A stretch of DNA of 64,000 bases from Cytophagales bacterium (GTDB lineage Bacteria > Bacteroidota > Bacteroidia > Cytophagales > Spirosomataceae). The notes under the pieces are model-generated. The model worked only from the letters and a program-made list of their open reading frames with translations, did not search any database and was not told the DNA's origin. The position numbers and the translations under genes were made by a program. Shown piece by piece: positions 58,746 to 64,000 of the stretch. Positions within the stretch are counted from its first letter, which is position 1, and the number at the start of each line of letters is the position of its first letter. The stretch spans positions 62,001 through 126,000 of the forward strand of contig JAAFKE010000003.1 of NCBI GenBank assembly GCA_013298215.1, written 5' to 3'.

Positions 58746-60260
58746 TTACGCAAAACCTTGGTGTTCTGGGCGTAGCAGGTCTTTGACGCTCTTCACAGGA
58801 TTGAACGTGATGAGCGGCACTTCCACGAAAATGGTGTTCCAGTCGGCCATCGAACCGTTCCAAAGCCCTGGTAACTCTTGGGCTTTGAGGTCTTTGCCGT
58901 CTTTAGATTTGGCCGAAATAAAACCAGTCAGGGGGTCTCTGAACTGCATGAGGTCAAATTTTTGGCCGTTTTTATCCCGCATCGAAAACACCAAATCGAC
59001 GGGGTTGAAGTGCGTAGCTTCGTCGAAAATGGCCTTCTGCGCTGGGTTGGTCAAATCAATCTGGGCCGACTCCACCACCTGGAGCGACACGGTGTCGTCG
59101 GGGTTTTGTGCCCAAAACGGCCCACCGCCAGGTTCGCCCACGTTTTTTACCATGCCACAAACCCGAACGGGTCGGTTGAGCTTGGCCCGAAAAAACGCCA
59201 ACTTTTCGGCATTGGTGCGGGTGCTAAAATTGGCGGGTGGCAGGGTGCAGAGAACCGTACCAAAAAAATGGGTCAGGTCATCAATCAATCCTGGCACGTC
59301 GTCGCGGCTTTCGAGTTCGTCCTGAAAATCAAATATTTGGGCCTGGTAGTCGAGCAGCAACGCCGCCAGGACTTTTTTGTAGGCAACCATGATGGGTTTT
59401 ATGTTGTCGGGCACCACGTTGTCAATATTCTTGGTAAACACCACGTCGGCATCTTGGTCGTTGAGGTTGGCCAGCAACGCGCCGTGGCCCGCTGGACGAA
59501 ACAAGAGCGTGCCGTCGGCATTTCTGAAAGGTGTGTTGTCGGGGTTCACCGCGATGGTGTCGGTCGTGGGTTTTTGCTCCGAGTAACTAATGCTGTACAC
59601 CACCCCGTATTGCGCCTCATAAACGGGCCGAACGCGTTCGATCAATTCCTCGAAACGCAACCGATGCTCGGGCGAAACCGTGAAGTGGAGCATCACTTTC
59701 CCGTTTGAGTTGGCGTACTGCGCACCATCAGCCAGGTGTTCTTCCACGGCCGTTCGGGTGGTGGTGGCGTAGGCATGAAACTTCAACAAGCCCTTCGGCA
59801 AGTTGCCGTAGTCTAACCCCTTGGTTTCGAGCAGATAGGCGGTAATGGTCTGATAATCTTGTTGTTGAATGCACGCCTCAATGTCTAATCCGCTGGCCTG
59901 CATCGCGTTTTTTAGGTCTTCAAAAAAAGCAAACTTCTTTAGTTGGGCGCAATATTGCACCACCTCGGGATCAGTTTTGGCGTGGTCTTTAAAAGCAAAA
60001 AGCGATTTAAACATTCTGGTGGCTGCGCCCGACGCTGGCACAAATTTGAGCAAGTCGGCGTGTGGTGCTTGCGCGTCGAAAGCGGCTACGTACTCGCCCA
60101 ATTTATCCTCGGCCACCCGCACGATGCCGTCGCCGACGGTAGCGGCTTTGATGACGTTCATGTACGGAAAGCCATCGACAAAATACTGAATTTGGGTCTG
60201 AACGGTATCGAGCGGCACACCCTGTTTTTGGATTTGCTGGAGGTCGGTTTGCGAAAACAT
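58746..60260 (-). CDS. DUF4301 family protein
   Basis: Bacteroidota-restricted family of about 500 residues with no signal peptide. The start at the ATG 60260 gives MFSQTDLQQIQKQGVPLDTV, the usual family opening; a longer frame to 60305 adds 15 atypical residues. Conserved blocks are KFVPASGAATRMFKSLFAFK (about residues 75-95), GNLPKGLLKFHAYATTTRTA, RPAGHGALLANLNDQDADVV and KNIDNVVPDNIKP. The PASGAATRMFK and KNIDN patterns recall sugar-nucleotidyltransferase-type loops, but no activity is established. It lies upstream of tyrA on the same strand. Confidence 0.85.
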   Translation of the reverse strand: MFSQTDLQQIQKQGVPLDTVQTQIQYFVDGFPYMNVIKAATVGDGIVRVAEDKLGEYVAAFDAQAPHADLLKFVPASGAATRMFKSLFAFKDHAKTDPEVVQYCAQLKKFAFFEDLKNAMQASGLDIEACIQQQDYQTITAYLLETKGLDYGNLPKGLLKFHAYATTTRTAVEEHLADGAQYANSNGKVMLHFTVSPEHRLRFEELIERVRPVYEAQYGVVYSISYSEQKPTTDTIAVNPDNTPFRNADGTLLFRPAGHGALLANLNDQDADVVFTKNIDNVVPDNIKPIMVAYKKVLAALLLDYQAQIFDFQDELESRDDVPGLIDDLTHFFGTVLCTLPPANFSTRTNAEKLAFFRAKLNRPVRVCGMVKNVGEPGGGPFWAQNPDDTVSLQVVESAQIDLTNPAQKAIFDEATHFNPVDLVFSMRDKNGQKFDLMQFRDPLTGFISAKSKDGKDLKAQELPGLWNGSMADWNTIFVEVPLITFNPVKSVKDLLRPEHQGFA

Positions 60261-60450
60261 CGGCAGTGAACTATGTTTATGGTTTGACGGCGGTAAAGTT
60301 GCCAACTTTAAAACATAAATGCAATAAAGATTTCTTGCACCGTGTTTGGGGTGCCAAGTTGTTCAGCCATTCGTATCTCTTTGCGCTGGGTTTGGCCTCG
60401 AAAACTGTTGTGCCACACAAATTTTCAAACCACCAACCTGCTTTTTTGGT

Positions 60451-60458
60451 TAAGTTTG
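60451..60458 (+). promoter_or_regulatory. Putative -7 element of hemH
   Basis: TAAGTTTG is an exact TAnnTTTG match, 39 bases before the ATG at 60498. This supports that start over the longer open frame to 60342. Confidence 0.45.
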
Positions 60459-60497
60459 CGAGAAGTACAAAATCGCTTTTTTAAAAACACACTATTG

Positions 60498-61580
60498 ATG
60501 TTGCAATCGCCCGAAAACATAGCCCTCCAAGAACCCGTTTACCAAACTGCCACAAAGCCCAAATTGGGCAAAACGGGCGTACTAATCGTGAACCTCGGCA
60601 CGCCCGACAGCCCCTCGGTGGCCGATGTCCGCAAGTATCTGCGGGAGTTTCTGATGGACGGACGCGTCATTGACATTCCGTACTTGTTTCGATTTTTGCT
60701 CGTGCAGGGCATCATTGCGCCGTTTCGCGCCCCCAAATCGGCCAAAACCTACCGCGAAGTATGGACTCCCGCTGGTTCTCCACTCAAAGTGTATGGGCTG
60801 TCGAACGAAATCGAACTTCAAAAATTACTGGGCGACGATTTCGTAGTGAAACTCGGAATGCGCTACCAAAGTCCGAGCATCAAAACGGCACTGGATGCCT
60901 TCCAAAAAATGGGCCTGAGCCGCATTGTGGTCATTCCGTTTTTTCCGCAGTACGCATCGGCCACCACTGGCTCAGTCTATGAAGAGGTCATGCGCCTGCT
61001 CACAAAATGGCAAGTTGTACCCGAGGTGAAGTTTATCAGCACTTTTTTTGACCACCCAAAGGTTTTGGCGGGCTACGTAGAAAACGGCCTCAAAATGATG
61101 GCTACCCACGATTACGAACACTTTGTTTTTAGTTTTCATGGCGTGCCCGAACGCCACATCAGAAAAGGCGACTGCAACGGCGACGTGTGCAAGATGGGTA
61201 GCTGCTGCGACTCGCTGGGGGCCTTCAACCAGCTCTGCTACCGCGCCCAGTGTTTTGAAACTACCCGTTTGCTGGTCAAACAATTGAACATCCCAGAAGG
61301 AAAATACACCACCTGTTTCCAGTCGCGGCTCGGCACCGATCCTTGGATAAAGCCCTACACCGAAGACCTGGTGAAAGAACTTCCCAAACGTGGTATTAAG
61401 AACGTGCTGGCGTTTTCGCCCGCCTTCGTGGCCGACTGCCTCGAAACAACCGTAGAAGTGGGCGAGGAATACAAAGAACTTTTTGAAGAAAATGGCGGCG
61501 AGCATTGGCACTTAGTACCAAGCCTCAACGACAGCCCGAGGTGGGTAGAGGCCCTGGCGGAGATGGCCGTGGCGAATTAA
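60498..61580 (+). CDS. hemH: Ferrochelatase
   Basis: Inserts Fe(II) into protoporphyrin IX (or coproporphyrin) in the last stage of haem synthesis. From the ATG at 60498 the chain has 360 residues: GVLIVNLGTPDSPSVADVRK at the N-terminus, GSPLKVYGLSNEIELQKLL, MRYQSPSIKTALDAFQKMG, the catalytic His in FSFHGVPERHIRKGD, CFQSRLGTDPWIKPYTEDL, and the conserved Glu in SPAFVADCLETTVEV. A Cys cluster (CNGDVCKMGSCCD) after the catalytic His is notable and may bind metal. The longer frame to 60342 has no family support. Haem supply fits the respiratory genes that follow. Confidence 0.95.
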   Translation: MLQSPENIALQEPVYQTATKPKLGKTGVLIVNLGTPDSPSVADVRKYLREFLMDGRVIDIPYLFRFLLVQGIIAPFRAPKSAKTYREVWTPAGSPLKVYGLSNEIELQKLLGDDFVVKLGMRYQSPSIKTALDAFQKMGLSRIVVIPFFPQYASATTGSVYEEVMRLLTKWQVVPEVKFISTFFDHPKVLAGYVENGLKMMATHDYEHFVFSFHGVPERHIRKGDCNGDVCKMGSCCDSLGAFNQLCYRAQCFETTRLLVKQLNIPEGKYTTCFQSRLGTDPWIKPYTEDLVKELPKRGIKNVLAFSPAFVADCLETTVEVGEEYKELFEENGGEHWHLVPSLNDSPRWVEALAEMAVAN

Positions 61581-61593
61581 CCAAATCAAGGCG

Positions 61594-61601
61594 TATATTT
61601 G
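61594..61601 (+). promoter_or_regulatory. Putative -7 element of nuoL
   Basis: TATATTTG is an exact TAnnTTTG match in the hemH-nuoL gap, 21 bases before the nuoL ATG at 61623, so nuoLM may have its own promoter. Confidence 0.45.
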
Positions 61602-61622
61602 CCGCTACATTTAGCGCAACGC

Positions 61623-63485
61623 ATGAACCTATTGATCGCCATTCTGCTTTTACCGTGTTTGGGCTTTGCGTTGTGCTTTACTGTGGGCAAAGCCCTCGGC
61701 CACCGCGTTGGCTGGGCTGCGGTGGCCACCACTGCCGCTGGACTGGTGTTGGTGAGCTTGGCCGCAGCTACGCACCAACCAGTTGATACTTTTTCTACGA
61801 CCTGGCTTCGCATCGGCTCAACTCCGTTTTCATTTTCGCTTTATTATGACAACGCGGCGTTGCTAATGCTCGTCTTGGTGCATTTTATCGCCGTTTTGAT
61901 CCAATTATTTTCCATCGATTACCTCAAACCCCAGTCCGACCATCGCCGATACTTCGGGTTCATCCAGCTGTTTATACTGGCCATGCTCGCGATTATCCTG
62001 GCGGGAAACTTGTTTCAACTCTATTTTTTCTGGGAGTTGGTGGGTCTCTGCTCCTACCTATTAATTGGTTTTTGGTACCAAAAACCCCGCGCGGTTTGGG
62101 CGGCAAAAAAAGCGTTTCTCATCAACCGAATCGGCGACGCTGGTCTTTTGCTGGGCATTTTTTGCGTTTATCAACAATTCCAAACCACCGATTTTAGTAG
62201 TTTTGCGAACCAAGACCAACTTACTACTGCGGGCGGACTATTACTTTTTTGTGGCTGCGTGGGCAAGTCGGCGCAGTGGCCTTTGTCGAGCTGGCTACCC
62301 GATGCCATGGAAGGCCCCACGCCCGCGTCGGCGCTCATCCACGCGGCCACGATGGTGGCGGCGGGCATTTTTTTATTGTTCAGAATTTACCCACTTCTCA
62401 GTCCAGACGCGCTCGTGGTCGTTGCAGTCGTTGGCGTTTTTACGGCGTTGTGGGCATCTTACAGCGCGGTTTACCAAACCGACATAAAAAAAACGCTGGC
62501 CTACTCCACCGTTTCGCAGTTGGGCCTGATGGTGTTGGCCGTGGGCGTGGGTGCGCCGCAAGCTGCCATGTTCCATTTGTGTACGCACGCATTTTTTAAG
62601 GCTGGCCTGTTTTTGGGGGCGGGCAGCATTATCAGTAGCACCCGCAGCCAAGACACCACCCAAATGGGCGGCCTGGCCTCAAAACTGCCCGTTACGTTTG
62701 TTTGTTACGTGCTCTGCGCTGGCGCGCTGGCGGGCTTGCCACTTTTATCGGGCTTTTTGTCGAAAGACAGCATTCTGGTGGCCGCCATTTCGTGGGCAAA
62801 CGGCTACCAGCGTTGGTGGGCATATACTATCCCCGCTTTGGCGTTAGCGTCCGTCGGTTTAACGGCTTTCTACGTGACCAAACAAGTAAAAATGATTTTT
62901 TTTGGCATCGCCAGAAACCAGCCCCCCACCCTACCAATTGTCGAGTCGGGTTGGTTCATCAAACTACCGTTGGTTTTGCTGGCGATGTTGTCGGTGGGCT
63001 TTTGGTTTTCGCCCAACCCCCTTCAAAGCGAGTCGAACTGGGTGGTGCCATTTTTGGGCAACAATACCGTTGGCTTACCAATGCACTGGGTTGGATGGGT
63101 TTCTGTCATCACCACTTCGGTGGGTATTCTGTCTGCTTGGAGGGTCGATTATCGCAGATTCACACTGGCCAAAAAGAGCTATCTCGACATTCTTTTCGAC
63201 CACTTTTTACCTAAATACGTTGGCTTTTTCGCCCGTTTTTTTAACCAAATAGACGTAAAAATTATCGACCGCGCAGTCGATTACGTCGGAATCAGCAGCG
63301 TAATTTTGGCGCACATCATCGCCTGGTTCGACCGCCACGTGGTCGATGGCTTGGCGCGGCTCAGTGCCTGGGCTGCGGGGTTTGGTGGCAATGTTGCGCG
63401 GTCTTTTCAGAACGGCCGCATCCAATCATACTTTGTGGTTAGCTTAATGGGTTTAGTGTTGATTATCATTTTGTTTTTACTATGA
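61623..63485 (+). CDS. nuoL: NADH-quinone oxidoreductase subunit L
   Basis: Proton-pumping antiporter-like membrane subunit of respiratory complex I. From the ATG at 61623 it has 620 residues and about 14-16 hydrophobic segments. Conserved blocks are FFWELVGLCSYLLIGFWYQK with the key Glu, AFLINRIGDAGLLLGIF, LPDAMEGPTPASALIHAATM, KKTLAYSTVSQLGLMVLAVG with the Lys of the proton path, and MFHLCTHAFFKAGLFLGAGS. A long C-terminal lateral helix region follows. Its end overlaps nuoM by 4 bases (ATGA). It directly follows hemH rather than nuoK, so the complex I genes seem to be split in this genome. Confidence 0.95.
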   Translation: MNLLIAILLLPCLGFALCFTVGKALGHRVGWAAVATTAAGLVLVSLAAATHQPVDTFSTTWLRIGSTPFSFSLYYDNAALLMLVLVHFIAVLIQLFSIDYLKPQSDHRRYFGFIQLFILAMLAIILAGNLFQLYFFWELVGLCSYLLIGFWYQKPRAVWAAKKAFLINRIGDAGLLLGIFCVYQQFQTTDFSSFANQDQLTTAGGLLLFCGCVGKSAQWPLSSWLPDAMEGPTPASALIHAATMVAAGIFLLFRIYPLLSPDALVVVAVVGVFTALWASYSAVYQTDIKKTLAYSTVSQLGLMVLAVGVGAPQAAMFHLCTHAFFKAGLFLGAGSIISSTRSQDTTQMGGLASKLPVTFVCYVLCAGALAGLPLLSGFLSKDSILVAAISWANGYQRWWAYTIPALALASVGLTAFYVTKQVKMIFFGIARNQPPTLPIVESGWFIKLPLVLLAMLSVGFWFSPNPLQSESNWVVPFLGNNTVGLPMHWVGWVSVITTSVGILSAWRVDYRRFTLAKKSYLDILFDHFLPKYVGFFARFFNQIDVKIIDRAVDYVGISSVILAHIIAWFDRHVVDGLARLSAWAAGFGGNVARSFQNGRIQSYFVVSLMGLVLIIILFLL

Positions 63486-64000
63486 ATTTACTCTCCCTGT
63501 TAATTTTTTTGCCGCTTTTTGGTGCCGCTTTGGTTTTGTTCTTGCCCGCATCTCAAACAAAATACTTCAAATGGATCACCCTTGGTTTTTGCGCGGTAGA
63601 GCTGCTCGCCGCCGCCGTGGTTTACCATTATTTCGACCTTTCTAACCCCAGTTTTCAGTTCGTCGAACAAACCGACTGGATTACGCTTTCTTTGGGTAGT
63701 TTGGGGGCGGTGTCTATCGATTATTTGTTGGGCATCGACGGCATTAGCCTGCCGCTGGTTTTGCTCACGGGCGTGGTCATGCTGGTGGGTGCGGTGTCGT
63801 CGTGGCAAATAACCAGCCGCCAACGAGCCTATTTTAGCCTCTACCTGCTTCTCACGGCCAGCATTATGGGGTGTTTTTTGGCCTTAGACTTTTTCCTGTT
63901 TTTTCTATTTTTCGAGTTCATGCTCCTTCCCATGTATTTTTTAATTGGGCTTTGGGGCGGCCCGCGCCGCGAATACGCGGCAATCAAATTTTTTCTTTAC
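63482..64000 (+). CDS. nuoM: NADH-quinone oxidoreductase subunit M, 3' end outside window
   Basis: The first 173 codons are visible: MNLLSLLIFLPLFGAALVLF, then SIDYLLGIDGISLPLVLLTG, an ND4/NuoM hallmark, and FFLFFLFFEFMLLPMYFLIG with the conserved Glu of the channel, followed by LWGGPRREYAAIKFFLY. It is the second antiporter-like subunit of complex I and is translationally coupled to nuoL by a 4-base overlap. nuoN probably follows beyond the edge. Confidence 0.95.
   Translation, partial: MNLLSLLIFLPLFGAALVLFLPASQTKYFKWITLGFCAVELLAAAVVYHYFDLSNPSFQFVEQTDWITLSLGSLGAVSIDYLLGIDGISLPLVLLTGVVMLVGAVSSWQITSRQRAYFSLYLLLTASIMGCFLALDFFLFFLFFEFMLLPMYFLIGLWGGPRREYAAIKFFLY

Overview
The window looks like a chromosomal segment of a Bacteroidota bacterium, most likely Cytophagales-like. 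Four things point there: the MurF-alanine racemase fusion, a protein with the type B gliding/T9SS C-terminal domain, DUF349, DUF4301 and DUF4920 family proteins, and start codons that lack Shine-Dalgarno sequences but have TAnnTTTG promoter -7 elements upstream. The backbone is near 50% GC. Three stretches are visibly AT-richer and look acquired: about 4.4-5.7 kb, 27.9-28.8 kb and 49.2-50.3 kb. There is one tRNA (Arg, TCT). I saw no rRNA, CRISPR array, prophage or classical IS element.

Layout: 1-4.3 kb has ettA (partial), a DUF349 protein and the gcvT-comB pair. 4.4-5.6 kb has an AT-rich two-gene module resembling HicB/HicA. 5.7-14.3 kb has prmA followed by a 1637-residue exported protein of unknown function, then murF-alr and tRNA-Arg. 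14.5-24.3 kb has an M14 peptidase, a desaturase strikingly like eukaryotic sphingolipid delta-4 desaturase, comF, an MFS carrier, a J-domain protein, ffh with a coupled small envelope protein, and an Rpn-type nuclease gene. 24.3-28.9 kb has ggt, a second MFS carrier, a cupin, and an MntA/HepT toxin-antitoxin cassette bracketed by a 152-bp direct repeat. That repeat restores the 3' ends of both flanking genes. 28.9-33.5 kb is a five-gene operon: ECF sigma, anti-sigma, DUF4097 protein and two paralogous envelope proteins. 33.6-40.1 kb has a sugar isomerase-like protein, ribD, a DUF4920 protein, pyrG and rnr. 40.2-44.6 kb has a giant T9SS substrate and an ABC ATPase. 44.8-49.1 kb is a PhyH dioxygenase, two glycosyltransferases and an O-antigen ligase-like protein, probably one surface-glycan operon. 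49.3-53.7 kb has a second, AT-rich Rpn-type gene, a rhodanese-thioredoxin fusion, OsmC and mpl. 53.7-64 kb has rpmE2, lpdA, a Tat-exported oxidoreductase, tyrA, a DUF4301 protein, hemH, nuoL and nuoM (partial).

Most genes are housekeeping: translation (ettA, prmA, ffh, rpmE2), wall synthesis and recycling (murF-alr, mpl), cofactors and nucleotides (ribD, hemH, pyrG), and respiration (nuoLM, lpdA). The accessory interest lies in the MntA/HepT insertion, the HicBA-like pair, the sigma/anti-sigma envelope operon, the DEGS1-like desaturase with a 15-bp inverted repeat in its leader, and a heptamer (TTTTAGG/CCTAAAA) that is strongly over-represented in several reading contexts. Everything here comes from reading the sequence. 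No searches were run, and family names rest on motif recognition.
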